Shown piece after piece: positions 1 to 9,405 of a stretch of DNA of 64,000 nt. The stretch comes from Romanomermis culicivorax (Eukaryota > Nematoda > Enoplea > Mermithida > Mermithidae), in contig CAWUHX010000119.1 of the NCBI GenBank assembly GCA_963922205.1, positions 124,001 to 188,000 on the forward strand, written 5' to 3'. The notes below the pieces were generated by a model that saw nothing but the letters and a program-made list of their open reading frames with translations, searched no databases and was not told the DNA's origin. The first letter of the stretch is position 1; each line of letters opens with the position of its first letter. A program made the translations under genes and the position numbers.

Positions 1-1240
1 CTTAATCATATACTTTTTGCTCATACAATCTAGAAGCCATTTTTTGTCATTTTTTAATATTTATTTATCATTTTTGTGTGTTTGTATTTGCCTGTATTTT
101 TATGCATTTGTATTTGTCTTGCTCCTACTGAGCAGAAGTACAGTTTACTAGGTGCATGGTAATGTACCAATGAGGCCAAGGGTCAGGTAGAAGCCAGCAG
201 TGCAATGGCGCTAGGTGCATGATGAGGAGCCACTGATGGTCTAGCGTTGGGCATAGCAAGCCATACTATGTATGGCTGAAGTCTGTCATAAAAAGATGTA
301 CTTGGTGTCACAATGTACTCGCCTCTACACAGCTGACAGTGGGGCTGACTTCAAAGATCAGTTCTAATGGGTTCACAATGTCTGTTGATTTATCAAATTA
401 CAAGAGTTTCTGCTTTTTTGTTTCAATTATTTATTCTATTTAACAAATAGGCTAGCTTCATAAAGCTTGAAGTGACAGCTTCAGCTTTATCAGCTAGATG
501 AACTCCCCCCTCAAAAGGGGAATAGTGGGCAGCAGCCCTGGTGGTGCCTAATAACAAATAACACAAACAGTAGAATGGCTGAAGGAAGACATTGTTTGGG
601 CCCTATTTAAACTTTTCAGACACCTGTGAAATGGAGACTGTTGCACAAAATTTGGAATTTCGTCCTAAATAAGTTGTGTTGGGTATCAATTGAAATTTTT
701 TCAGTTTATTCCATGAAGTATTACATATTTTACATTATTTCAAGTTTTTATGGAGATGTGCGAGGGCCAACTTAAGGCAATTTCCTCCTTCTATCTCAGG
801 TTTGGGATTATTGCTTCTTCCTAGCTGGCAAAATTACATTAGTGTAGATGGCCAAAATTCTGACTACATTTTGAACATCACAAACTTTTTTCCAACTCCA
901 ATGCAAATCTTCAACATAAGCCAGGGAGCTTTTAATGCTTGAGGGGCGCCTCTATACTACTCATATAACCTAACTTTAGGTCTGAAATCACCCTGATTTG
1001 ATTGACCCTGAGGTGACATCGGATTTTTGAGTGATCATTTAGCTTTTGAGCCTGCAGTCTCTCTCAACTCATTTTTGTCCTGAAATCACAGTCCATAAAC
1101 TGATTTTGTCAGACATTGATATACACATTTGTAGATTAGCACAAGATGGTGTGAGAATGAGCAATAGTTTGGCTGGGTCTATTAGAAGATTTTAATGGTG
1201 TCCATGATCACATCAGCACAATGTAATCCTCAGATTATCA
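1..1240. other. Gene-free flank
   Basis: No ORF of note, no recognisable repeat family and no splice-bounded coding stretch was found here. Composition is AT-rich but less extreme than further in. Confidence 0.5.
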
Positions 1241-1285
1241 TTTATCCTTTAGGTCTGCTCTGCACTTTACCCTGACTTGACCCTG

Positions 1286-2820
1286 GCTCAGACAGGCTTA
1301 GGCTTAATCTTGGGCTTAGGCATAGGCTTAGGCTTAGGCTCAGGCTTAGGCTTAGGCTTAGGCTTAGGCTTAGGCTTAGGCTTAGGCTTAGGCTTAGGCT
1401 TAGGCTTAGGCTTAGGCTTAGGCTTAGGCTTAGGCTTAGGCTTAGGCTTAGGCTTAGGCTTAGGCTTAGGCTTAGGCTTAGGTTTAAGCTCAGGCTTAGG
1501 CTTAGGCTTAGGCTTAGGCTTAGGCTTAGGCTTAGGCTTAGGCTTAGGCTTAGGCTTAGGCTTAGGCTTAGGCTTAGGCTTAGGCTTAGGCTTAGGCTTA
1601 GGCTTAGGCTTAGGCTTAGGCTTAGGCTTAGGCTTAGGCTTGGGCTTAGGCTTATGGTTAGGCTTAGGCTTAGGCTTAGGCTCAGGCTTAGGCTTAGGCT
1701 TAGGCTTAGGCTTAGGCTTAGGCTTAGGCTTAGGCTTAGGCTTAGGCTTAGGCTTAGGCTTAGGCTTAGGCTTAGGCTTGGGCTTAGGCTTAGGCTTAGG
1801 CTTAGGCTTAGGCTTAGGCTTAGGCTAAGGCTTAGGCTTCGGCTTAGGCTTAGGCTTAGGCTTAGGCTTAGGCTTAGGCTTAGGCTTAGGCTTAGGCTTA
1901 GGCTTAGGCTTAGGCTTAGGCTTAGGCTTAGGCTTAGGCTTAGGCTTAGGCTTAGGCTTAGGTTTAAGCTCAGGCTTAGGCTTAGGCTTAGGCTTAGGCT
2001 TAGGCTTAGGCTTAGGCTTAGGCTTAGGCTTAGGCTTAGGCTTAGGCTTAGGCTTAGGCTTAGGCTTAGGCTTAGGCTTAGGCTTAGGCTTAGGCTTGGG
2101 CTTAGGCTTATGGTTAGGCTTAGGCTTAGGCTTAGGCTCAGGCTTAGGCTTAGGCTTAGGCTTAGGCTTAGGCTTAGGCTTAGGCTTAGGCTTAGGCTTA
2201 GGCTTAGGCTTAGGCTTAGGCTTAGGCTTAGGCTTAGGCTTGGGCTTAGGCTTAGGCTTAGGCTTAGGCTTAGGCTTAGGCTTAGGCTAAGGCTTAGGCT
2301 TCGGCTTAGGCTTAGGCTTAGGCTTAGGCTTAGGCTTAGGCTTAGGCTTAGGCTTAGGCTTAGGCTTAGGCTTAGGCTTAGGCTTAGGCTTAGGCTTAGG
2401 CTTAGGCTTAGGCTTAGGCTTAGGCTTAGGCTTAGGTTTAAGCTCAGGCTTAGGCTTAGGCTTAGGCTTAGGCTTAGGCTTAGGCTTAGGCTTTGGCTTA
2501 GGCTTAGGCTTAGGCTTAGGCTTAGGCTTAGGCTTAGGCTTAGGCTTAGGCTCAGGCTTAAGCTTAGGCTTAGGCTTAGGCTTGGGCTTAGGCTAATGGT
2601 TAGTCTTAGCCTTAGGCTTAGCCTTAGGCTTAGCCTTAGGCTTAGGCTTAGGCTTACGCTCAATCTTGGGCTCAAACTTAGGCTTAGGCTTAATCTTGGG
2701 CTCAGGCTTAGGCTTAGGCTTAGGCTTAAGCTTAGGCTGAGGCTTAGGGTTGGGCTTAGGCTTGGGCTTAGGCTTGGGCTCAGGCTTAGGCTTAGGCTCA
2801 GGCTTAGTGTTAGGCTGAGG
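1286..2820 (+). repeat. Interstitial telomere-type TTAGGC array with higher-order repeat
   Basis: About 1.5 kb of (TTAGGC)n reading TTAGGC on the plus strand, nearly perfect from about 1,330 to 2,580 and degenerate at both edges. TTAGGC is the canonical nematode telomere unit. Variant hexamers recur at fixed spacing: GGTTTAAGCTCAGG at 1481, 1961 and 2435; TGGGCTTAGGCTTATGGTTA at 1641 and 2097; a GGCTAAGG...CTTCGG variant at about 1821 and 2283. All offsets (480, 474, 456, 462) are multiples of 6, so blocks of 76-80 hexamers were duplicated as units. It is flanked on both sides by non-telomeric DNA, so it is not a chromosome end here. The Leu/Ser, Gly/Leu and Arg/Leu ORFs that cross it are artefacts of the repeat. 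Confidence 0.97.
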
Positions 2821-3316
2821 CTTTGACATTATTGTGGGTTTTGATGGGTCTACAGAGAAGCTCTTTTTAATTGTGAATACAGTTCGGTATACTGATGCAC
2901 TAGGGATACGGATATGTACAGAACATTCGGAGTAACAATACATACATTACACTCGACATACTAACGTGTTTCATGTACAGAGAGGTGTAGTCCTTGTTGT
3001 GTAACACTGTTCGGGATATCGATACATTCTTTTCGCATCATGCTGCAATTGCCCTCAATATTTCTAATTTCACAGAATTCTTTGAAGACCGTCTTTATGG
3101 AATTCGGTTATTTGATCATAACTTTATTGCTTCCCACTTGTAATGAGAGAAAGAGCACCCGATCTTTCTGGTCAACTGTTGGTAGCGTTTTTCACAACAG
3201 CTGCATGATAAATCATCACTTTCTCCTGAGGGGTATGTGTTGCTCTTCGATTGAAACTTTGACTCTCCCGAAATTTCGGATGAAGAAGAACTCATGGAAT
3301 TGTAATCGAGTCGTTC

Positions 3317-4000
3317 CTATTCACTTTTTGAATGTCGTCCTGGGACCCGTATCACTAACTGAAACTGAGGATCATCCCATCCATTTCTCTGCAGTGTTCC
3401 ACGATCTCGGTCACTTTGTTTTATGGTTTTTACTTTAGGATCATTATCAATTATGGCTTTTGCTGTCACTATAGCTCTTGCGAGGCTTACATTATCTTCA
3501 TTTTTCATCTGAGTGAGACTCTTTATAAAATGTGATCAAGTGGAGAAAACTTACGATAAAATACCTGTAGAAAGGAACCAAAATGGCCACAATGTTGTTG
3601 AATCCACTGCTCCCAATTGATTATTCCGGCTGCAGCACCTTCACTTCGACTATATTTGCCACCACCTACGACTCGTTTGACAAATATGATTTTTAAGTTT
3701 ATTGCTTCGTCAAAAGCAAATTCAACATTAGCTTGCTGTATTTGTTCAATAAATGCCAATTATCGTTCAGCATTGATAAATTCTTCATCAATAAATGGTA
3801 CCAGCGCACATTTGTCAAGGCTGGAAAGGTGGATTTCGACGCCAATTCGATTTTTAGGATTTCTGTTGACCAACGCTGTATTCAGTAAATTATCCAAAAT
3901 TTGTTTTATCCGTCGTCCTGTTATACCACTAGTGTGCCGAAAATGCACATTGTATCCAGTATCTTCAGCATTAAGTCTCCTAACTTCAACCGCTCTATTT
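3317..4000 (-). pseudogene. Fragment of Maverick/Polinton-type DNA polymerase B (N-terminal region)
   Basis: Read on the minus strand, three segments (3948-3760, 3759-3523 and 3508-3317) form one interrupted protein. A segment with RIGVEIHLSSLDKC and PFIDEEFINAER is followed by IQQANVEFAFDEAINLKII, then NEDNVSLARAIVTAKAIIDN and a basic DRDRGTLQ segment. This order (hydrophobic 'LVPFI..E..', 'F.LDE.I.L.I', then 'D..slARAIVTAKA') is what I know from the N-terminal half of protein-primed family B polymerases of Maverick/Polinton elements and relatives. The exonuclease and polymerase motifs are absent; the frame is lost at about 3,317. There is a stop between 3,523 and 3,508. Assignment rests on motif recognition only; another viral-type pol B is possible. 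Confidence 0.6.
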
Positions 4001-4028
4001 CACTGATATTATAATGTTGATCGATTGG

Positions 4029-4240
4029 TTAATCGCCTTCCCATATATCATCATCATCATTATCAAAAAAGTAGCTCCAAAATTCAGGTGTTCCAAAATT
4101 TTGATGATCATTCACTGACAGTCTAGCAAAATTGTCCGAAATAAAATAAATGATTTGATCATTGCATTGCCAATAATCACTTTCGACCAAAGTTTGCAAT
4201 GTTTCAGTATTGATTATAGTGTTTTTATTTGCTGACTTCC
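4029..4240 (-). pseudogene. Small acidic ORF fragment next to the polymerase relic
   Basis: An open minus-strand stretch without an initiator ATG ends at a TAA at 4029-4031. It reads through YWQCNDQIIYFISDN and NFGTPEFWSYFF into an acidic tail DNDDDDIWEGD. It lies just upstream, in the same orientation, of the polymerase B fragment and may belong to the same element. Not recognised. Confidence 0.25.
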
Positions 4241-4464
4241 ATCATCCATAGTCGTTGCCCAAATTTCGGCCGGTATTTCCATTTTGAATTCAATCAATTT
4301 CTTCCATAAAATGTGGACCAGGTGATCATTCTAGATTTTAGGATCAATAACTTTTCTAGGCTGATCCATTTTGTTCGGAATTCAAGGACTCATGATTTCC
4401 TTTTCTGTTTGATTATTATTCATAGTCATTGACCCTCATTTTCGCCCTATGTTAATGCACATTG

Positions 4465-4619
4465 GTCTATCTTTTTTGGAATTCAGGAATTCTTTCCTAT
4501 CTTTTCAGAATTCAGGAATTTTTTCCTATCTTTTCAGAATTCAGGAATTGTTTCCATCCTTTTATAATTCAGGAATTATTGGAGGTATAAATAGAGCATT
4601 CATTCTGAGAAGAATCAGT
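4465..4619 (+). promoter_or_regulatory. TATA promoter with tandem AGAATTCAGGAATT repeats
   Basis: Three to four copies of a unit of about 28 bp carrying the imperfect palindrome AGAATTCAGGAATT (each preceded by TTTCCTATCTTTTC) run from about 4,470 to 4,575. They lead into TATAAATA at 4586-4593. An initiator-like TCAGT sits at 4615-4619, 31 nt below the first T of the TATA box, and an ATG follows at 4631. Spacing is that of a textbook TATA/Inr core promoter. The palindromic repeats could bind a dimeric activator (inference). A second promoter with the same plan is at 6.04-6.16 kb. Confidence 0.6.
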
Positions 4620-4630
4620 ATTAGCCAATG

Positions 4631-5138
4631 ATGGAAATTTGTAACATTGTTTCAAGTGTTGATCAGGTGCTAAAGCTGAATTTACATGTAATAAAAAACA
4701 AAACTTGACAAAGTGAAATATGGTTCTAGAAAACTACCTGAATTGAGCTTGAAACCTTCAAAAAGCCACAGTCATTTTATTTTCATCAGACAAAGTTGTT
4801 TGTACTGGTGCAAAAACTGAGGAAATAATTGATGGAACAGCAGAAATATTGGTCAAATTTTGAAATGTGAAAAGCCTACTTTCAAGGTTCACAATTATGT
4901 TGGTTTAGCTAGTCTTGGATATCGGCTTTATCTGCCGAAAGTGTATGAGAAAAATTGCTGGAATGTTGTCTATGAGCCAGAAGTAATTCCTGCTCTAACA
5001 TATAAAATAGAATAGCCAAAAGTAACAGTGCTTATTTTTACATCTAGAAAATTTATAGTGGCAGGCGCCAAATTCAAATTCGAAATCTTGAGAGCAGGAT
5101 CAGTGATTAGATCATTTTTGATGAACTGTAAGCTTTGA
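4631..5138 (+). pseudogene. TATA-binding protein (TBP)-like gene, intronless and decayed
   Basis: TBP is the saddle-shaped basal transcription factor built of two similar repeats. Here an ATG at 4631 opens with MEICNIVSSVDQVLKLNL, matching the start of the TBP core (..IVSTV.L...LDL). Frame +1 relative to this then gives KATVILFSSDKVVCTGAKTE (about 4,762-4,821), the repeat-1 'TTALIFSSGKMVCTGAK' motif. A third frame from 4,872 gives TFKVHNYVGLASLGY, VVYEPEVIPALTYKIE, a TAG at 5013, then PKVTVLIFTSRKFIVAGAK, which is repeat 2. It ends at a TGA at 5136. Total about 169 codons, close to the TBP core, with almost no N-terminal extension and no introns. At least two frameshifts and several stops make it a relic. 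It starts 14 nt below a predicted Inr. It could be a virus/transposon-borne TBP or a retrocopy that landed behind a promoter; the dedicated promoter favours the first. Confidence 0.72.
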
Positions 5139-5444
5139 TAGAAATTCAGATTTGTTTGTTTTTACTATGTATAAAAGTAATAATAGCATTAATAAAACTA
5201 TACAACCTATGATTTCTTTTGAAATTGATTCAAGCTGTGTACGTTTCCAGTGATGCATACCCTGTAAACGTTTTCCTTCTATACTAATTTGTTGAAAATT
5301 TTCATCTATTTCTAGACATTTCTCACATGGTGGTTTAAATTCAAGATTCTCAAGTTTTAGCAAACATTTTGTGAAATTGTTCCAATCTGTTACTTGAAAG
5401 TCACGGTTATTCTCTAAAGTCAAATGCCGAATTTTTCGTGACAA
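5112..5444 (-). CDS. Orphan ORF with one transmembrane helix
   Basis: A 110-codon minus-strand ORF. Residues 1-78 are polar with a CEKC motif near residue 39. A hydrophobic run (IIGCIVLLMLLLLLYIV, about residues 79-95) forms one membrane helix, followed by a short basic tail, so a type I-like or tail-anchored layout. No family recognised. Its end overlaps the TBP-like relic by 27 nt on the other strand. It may be the C-terminus of a larger, broken membrane protein of the same element. Confidence 0.35.
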   Translation of the reverse strand: MSRKIRHLTLENNRDFQVTDWNNFTKCLLKLENLEFKPPCEKCLEIDENFQQISIEGKRLQGMHHWKRTQLESISKEIIGCIVLLMLLLLLYIVKTNKSEFLSKLTVHQK

Positions 5445-5602
5445 ATTGATGTGTAGCTTTCATTACTGCCAATACAGATTGCTTGTGTCTAATTAACATA
5501 ATAGCAAGCATCTGATACTATAAATATCGAACTTATTAGAATCATATAATCCGTTTTTTGTATTTTCATGTTTTTTCGTTTATTTATAGTTTTATCAACA
5601 GA

Positions 5603-5791
5603 ATGCAATTAATGGAAGATCAAGTAAAAAAATACACAAGCGAATTGGCAAAGAGGTACATCTGTGAAAAAATCGATATGCAATTAGAAAACGATAATGA
5701 TAATGAAATTTATAAAATGATAACAGATGGTGCAAGAGATGAAGAATGGATATTCACTGGCCAATCTTTGGATATAGACTGCCCATTGTGA
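5603..5791 (+). CDS. Small orphan ORF
   Basis: 62 codons from ATG at 5603 (the longer open frame starts without ATG at 5558). It is acidic and helical (MQLMEDQVKKYTSELAKRY..., then DNDNEIYKMITDGARDEEW). Not recognised. No clear TATA box lies immediately upstream. Confidence 0.3.
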   Translation: MQLMEDQVKKYTSELAKRYICEKIDMQLENDNDNEIYKMITDGARDEEWIFTGQSLDIDCPL

Positions 5792-6040
5792 AAATTTCAT
5801 AGTATTTGCCAAGTAAATCATGACAAAAACTTACACAAAAACACGTTTTTATACTTTGTTTGTTTTCATGCGGATTTCAGCTGTTAATTTAAATAATTCG
5901 GGACATCCTGTTGACATACCCATGGATTCTTTTTCTGTGTATTTTCACCATTATTTGTCAGTATGGTATCAATAATTGAATTTTAACTAATAAATCTTCA
6001 TTTCATATCATTAACTAGTATGATAATGGGTTCTTTTTTC

Positions 6041-6160
6041 ACATCTCAAAATTCTGGAATTCCTTCATATCTTTCTCAGAATTCAGGATTTCTTTTGCTT
6101 TTCAGAATTCCGGAATTTTTTTAACCTCCCTCAGAATTCCAGAATTTTCAGGTATAAATG
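6041..6160 (+). promoter_or_regulatory. Second promoter of the same design
   Basis: Four degenerate copies of the AGAATTC(A/C)GGAATT palindrome (ATTCTGGAATTCC, CAGAATTCAGGATT, CAGAATTCCGGAATT, CAGAATTCCAGAATT) lead into GGTATAAATGG (TATA at 6153). The same GGTATAAAT core, at the same place relative to the repeats, is seen at 4586, 1.57 kb upstream. The next ATG-initiated ORF is at 6333. Confidence 0.5.
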
Positions 6161-6208
6161 GATGAACGTTACCACGGTAAAATTGTTCCGAGAAGATCCC
6201 TCACTTTC

Positions 6209-6280
6209 TCACTGTGAATACAGAATTGTGAATCTCACTGTGAATACAGAATTGTGAACCTCACTGTGAATACAGAATTA
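6209..6280 (+). repeat. 26-bp tandem repeat, about 2.8 copies
   Basis: The unit TCACTGTGAATACAGAATTG plus six bases starts at 6209, 6235 and 6261 (third copy partial). It lies between the second TATA promoter and the 6333 ORF, so it would be in the leader of that transcript. Confidence 0.85.
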
Positions 6281-6332
6281 GACGCTGGACTGAATATGCT
6301 TATGTATATGAAAACATTTATTATGATATATC

Positions 6333-6623
6333 ATGAAGCATATTGATTACAACAAATGGGGAGATTCTATCCGACAGGGAACAACTCTAGGACTTTTCAC
6401 TTTAGCATTGAACAATCTCCAGGATGAAATCAAAAATGCTTTGGAAAATGGTGACGTTATGACGCGACGTGTGTCTGAAAGTGATCATAGGTTTACAATT
6501 ACGTATTATTGTGACAGGATTATTGGCCACACTTTCGATGGATTGCAGGACCATTCGAATTATTTTGACGAAGCAGATGACTGGTTTTCGGATTCTCACT
6601 TTTTATTCTTTAATCTGGAGTGA
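6333..6623 (+). CDS. Orphan ORF behind the second promoter
   Basis: 96 codons, ATG to TGA, intact. The protein is soluble and acidic, with DSIRQGTTLGLFTLALNNLQ near the start and a Phe/Tyr/Asp-rich C-terminus. No family recognised. It lies about 170 nt below the TATA box of the 6.04-6.16 kb promoter with the 26-bp repeats between, so it is a plausible late-type gene of the same relic as the TBP-like gene. Confidence 0.4.
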   Translation: MKHIDYNKWGDSIRQGTTLGLFTLALNNLQDEIKNALENGDVMTRRVSESDHRFTITYYCDRIIGHTFDGLQDHSNYFDEADDWFSDSHFLFFNLE

Positions 6624-6834
6624 GAGACATGAATGAAGGAGAAAAAAAGAAAAAACCGGGCTTTTCAGCCTAATTCCAATGGCCCTTCTGAGGACCACTC
6701 TTTGACCAGGAATGTTATTGATAGCGGTTACAGTAAGATCATACTTGATGACAACTTTTTGAGGGTCTAGAAAAAAACATACTTGAGGACAACTCATAAT
6801 CATCCGGCCCGCTTGCGCCTATCTGTGCTTGGTT

Positions 6835-7045
6835 CTATAAAACTTATTAGTTAGACTAATAAAATATTAGTTATATATTAGTAATAAATATCAGTTGTTT
6901 TATTTTGCGTTTCAAAAGAAAGTAATAACATATTAGTAAAAAAGGCAAAAATCCTAATGAAACATTAGTAATAAATATCAGTTGCATTAGTTTGCATTTC
7001 ACAACATGCTAATAAATATTAGTGAAATATTAGTCAATATTATTT
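6835..7045. repeat. ATTAGT-rich repeats
   Basis: ATTAGT/ACTAAT occurs more than ten times. The 21-mer beginning ATTAGTAATAAATATCAGTT is repeated about 90 bp apart (near 6877 and 6967). It could be the left end of the Harbinger remains that follow; no matching right terminus was found. Confidence 0.45.
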
Positions 7046-7065
7046 TTTATGCACATTGAAGTTTA

Positions 7066-7450
7066 TTGATTTCTATTTTTAAAGTATACTGCCCTATGAT
7101 GTCTACCTCGATCGAACAAAAATTATTGATACCTGAGAAAATTAAAGAATTGAAGGACATTTTATTTTGTAAATTCAATGAAAAGGTTATGAATCAAGAT
7201 AAACAAAAAGCTTGGCAAGCTGTTAAAAATTTCGGAATTAGCACTGGAGTATTGTCGTTTATTGAAAACTGTGGGACTATGTTAGGGATGCTATTTGGCC
7301 CAATATTAGAAAATCGACACTAACAAAAACTGATAAATTTAAACAGACTGGTGCAGCTGGAGAAACGAAATGAAATATTCTAAAATTGATCTAGCTGTTT
7401 TGGAAATCATTGGAAAGGATTCGCCTGTTGTTGTCGAGGGATTAGATGCT
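7066..7450 (+). pseudogene. Myb/SANT-like DNA-binding protein fragment (Harbinger-type)
   Basis: 7066-7323 gives PEKIKELKDILFCKFNEKV...KQKAWQAVKNFGISTGV, the helix-turn-helix start of Myb/SANT-like proteins of the 'KAW..V...LN..G..RT..Q' kind. After frameshifts, 7338-7450 contains KQTGAAGE and, in another frame, IDLAVLEIIGKDSPVVVEGL. That is the characteristic linker-plus-tail of this family (usually a 'TGGGP..' loop then 'L..I.GK.SPVVEG'). PIF/Harbinger elements encode such a Myb-like partner beside their transposase; here the transposase lies 0.6 kb away on the other strand. At least two frameshifts; not functional. Confidence 0.65.
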
Positions 7451-7462
7451 TAAGAATCTGAT

Positions 7463-7948
7463 TTGTTGAATGCTGGTTTAATTTCGGAAACTTTAGTGGT
7501 GACACAAATAATTACAAGGCAGAATCACGATTTTGGTTTCAACGAAATAGACAGTAGTATTGAAGGGGTAAGCACAGCTTTTTTTGGAAACTGTAGTCAT
7601 TTTGTCACTTTGGTAAACCAAAACAAACTTTTAGTCTATACGACGGCCAAAAAAGTAATATGCTCAGTGGGCGTCAAACGCAAGAGACAACGTCAATTCT
7701 GGTTCGAGAGAAATAGTGTTATGAAACTACCAATTGAGGTTGGAACAATAAAATTTTACATTGGAAATCGACCATTTGAAACTTCACATTTCGAATTTAC
7801 AATCAATGGAAGAACATCTCGAATTAAAGAAACAAAAACTTCAGTTAGAAATTGGCAATTTACAGCAAACATCGGCAATGAATTAGTGGATGAAAGATCA
7901 TCTGCACCACCCATGTTTTTGAACATACGATATGAAGATTCATTTTGA
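7463..7948 (+). CDS. Orphan ORF continuing the Myb-like frame
   Basis: The open frame follows one TAA directly in the frame of the IIGKDSPVVVEG segment. Its first codon is not ATG. It holds 161 codons of beta-rich, basic sequence (VKRKRQRQFWFERN; EVGTIKFYIGNRPFETSHFEFTI in two pieces). I do not recognise it. It may be the C-terminal part of the Myb-like gene or a different gene joined by deletion. It ends 120 nt before the converging transposase relic. Confidence 0.35.
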   Translation: MLNAGLISETLVVTQIITRQNHDFGFNEIDSSIEGVSTAFFGNCSHFVTLVNQNKLLVYTTAKKVICSVGVKRKRQRQFWFERNSVMKLPIEVGTIKFYIGNRPFETSHFEFTINGRTSRIKETKTSVRNWQFTANIGNELVDERSSAPPMFLNIRYEDSF

Positions 7949-8068
7949 ATTCGACCAATATTTTTTATCGTGAATAATGAATGAATGTAATTGACAAATA
8001 CCATACCCAATTGAAACAAACATTAAGTTTATACAATATATTCAAAGTTGTTTATTAAAAAGTTATTA

Positions 8069-8703
8069 TTATTGTTTAAACCAAAACTTGTTATGCATTA
8101 AGTAAGTAAACAAGGAGATTAAATGCAACCGATTTCCATTATTATTTTTACTTTCAATTTCATCTCCTGCTTCAGTTTCTGCTTTCAATTCAATATTAGG
8201 GTCAATATTCATTTCTTCTTCGTCGTTCGAATTTTCAGGATCGGCTTTCAGTAAGAAATTATGCAAAATACAGCAACATTTTATTATTTCGCTGGCAAAT
8301 ACCGGACTGACTCTTAACTTTTCCAAACAAGCGAATCGTTTTTTTGAAATGCTAAATGAATTTTCAACCATTTGCCTCATTTTTTATGCGCAATATTAAA
8401 TTTGAGTTCAGCATCCATAATAGATCGTAACAATCGTGATATTAGCCATTCCTTGACGAGGTATCCTTGACGGTATCCCGAATCGCCCAATAAAACGGCA
8501 TTTGGAATCAGACGCTAACGTTCTTCATCAAACTTTTTATTTAAGGTACTATTCCTTAAAACGAGTGCATCGTGAATGCTTCCGGGCCATCTGGCACTTA
8601 GGCCATGAAATCTATAATCCGGTCCTAAAAGAAAAGGCTTTGCATTTTGAAAAAAACGACTGAAAAATGATTTTAAACTATTCAACAAACATTTTTTGTT
8701 CAT
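8069..8703 (-). pseudogene. PIF/Harbinger transposase, C-terminal two-thirds
   Basis: DDE-type transposase (DDE_Tnp_4). Reading from 8703 downwards: DYRFHGLSARWPGSIHDALV (the 'wPGSvHD' motif), a TAG, then LLGDSGYRQGYLVKEWL (catalytic Asp in GDSGY), then, after a frameshift in an A-run near 8,385, MRQMVENSFSISKKRFACLE (catalytic Glu in VENSF) and IIKCCCILHNFLL. It ends in an acidic tail. The first catalytic Asp region is missing, so it is 5'-truncated. It converges on the Myb/SANT-like fragment, the second gene such elements usually carry. Confidence 0.85.
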
Positions 8704-8744
8704 TCGTCACTCAATTAGGCGCCATATTGTTGTGTTATCTGTAC

Positions 8745-9405
8745 CACATTTTCTCTTAAATAAGCCGCCCCCAATTCTGTTTTTTAGGTCATAAAATCTG
8801 CAGCTTATTTTAGAGGGCGGCCTATTCTAGAGGGCAGCTTATTTTGTTTTTTTGCATGCTTTTTTGGAAAATTTGTTACTTAGAATGCAATATTGTCAAA
8901 ACTGGGTTTATTCAGCATATTTTTTGCAGATTACAAATCTTGCAGACAACAAAAGCTGACTTATTCCTGATAGGAACAATTAGATTTCTTTTCTGCTACA
9001 GGCTGGACGCTGTTTTCAAATGGTCTCTATAATGCCATGGCCCTCTAGGATGCTGACAAAAATGAAGCACAGGTTATTTTTTGGTTAAAATTTTTTGACT
9101 CAGGTACACCATTATTGAATTTGAATCAAGCTAAAGACCAGGGGACGGTTTCATCACAGGCTTAAGCTCCAGCTGAGCTGCAGCTTAAGCTGTAGCTTAA
9201 CTCTATTTGTCATAAAATTTCCCTTAAGGTGCAGCTCAGCTCTAGCTTGACTTTCTCGATATGTTTTGTGTGTACGATTTGAGCTGCAGCTGAGTTGCAC
9301 CTTAATTAAGCTACGGCACAAGCTGCAACTCTGCTGGATTGCTCAGAGGGATTTGATTTTTAACAAGCACTGCCCTCTAGAATATCATAGACGCCCTCTA
9401 GAAAT
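8745..9405. repeat. Small foldback-like element with TCTAGAGGGC units
   Basis: The left end carries AATAAGCCGCCC and two units of (T)TAGAGGGC(G/A)GC(C/T)TATT (8,805-8,842). The right end carries the inverse form GCCCTCTAGAA twice (9,371 and 9,391). In between (9,148-9,325) a second motif set, AGCTGCAGCTTAAGC and relatives, is dense; its left border GGGGACGGTTTCATCACA resembles the end of the TIR element at 13.96 kb. Boundaries are approximate. Confidence 0.45.

Noticed and set aside
1286-2820. True chromosome end
   Set aside because: Unique sequence continues for more than 1 kb on one side and 61 kb on the other.
1242-2943. Long ORFs of Leu-Ser, Gly-Leu and Arg-Leu repeats over the TTAGGC array
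   Set aside because: A hexamer repeat with no stop in several frames gives such ORFs by necessity; there is no evidence of coding.
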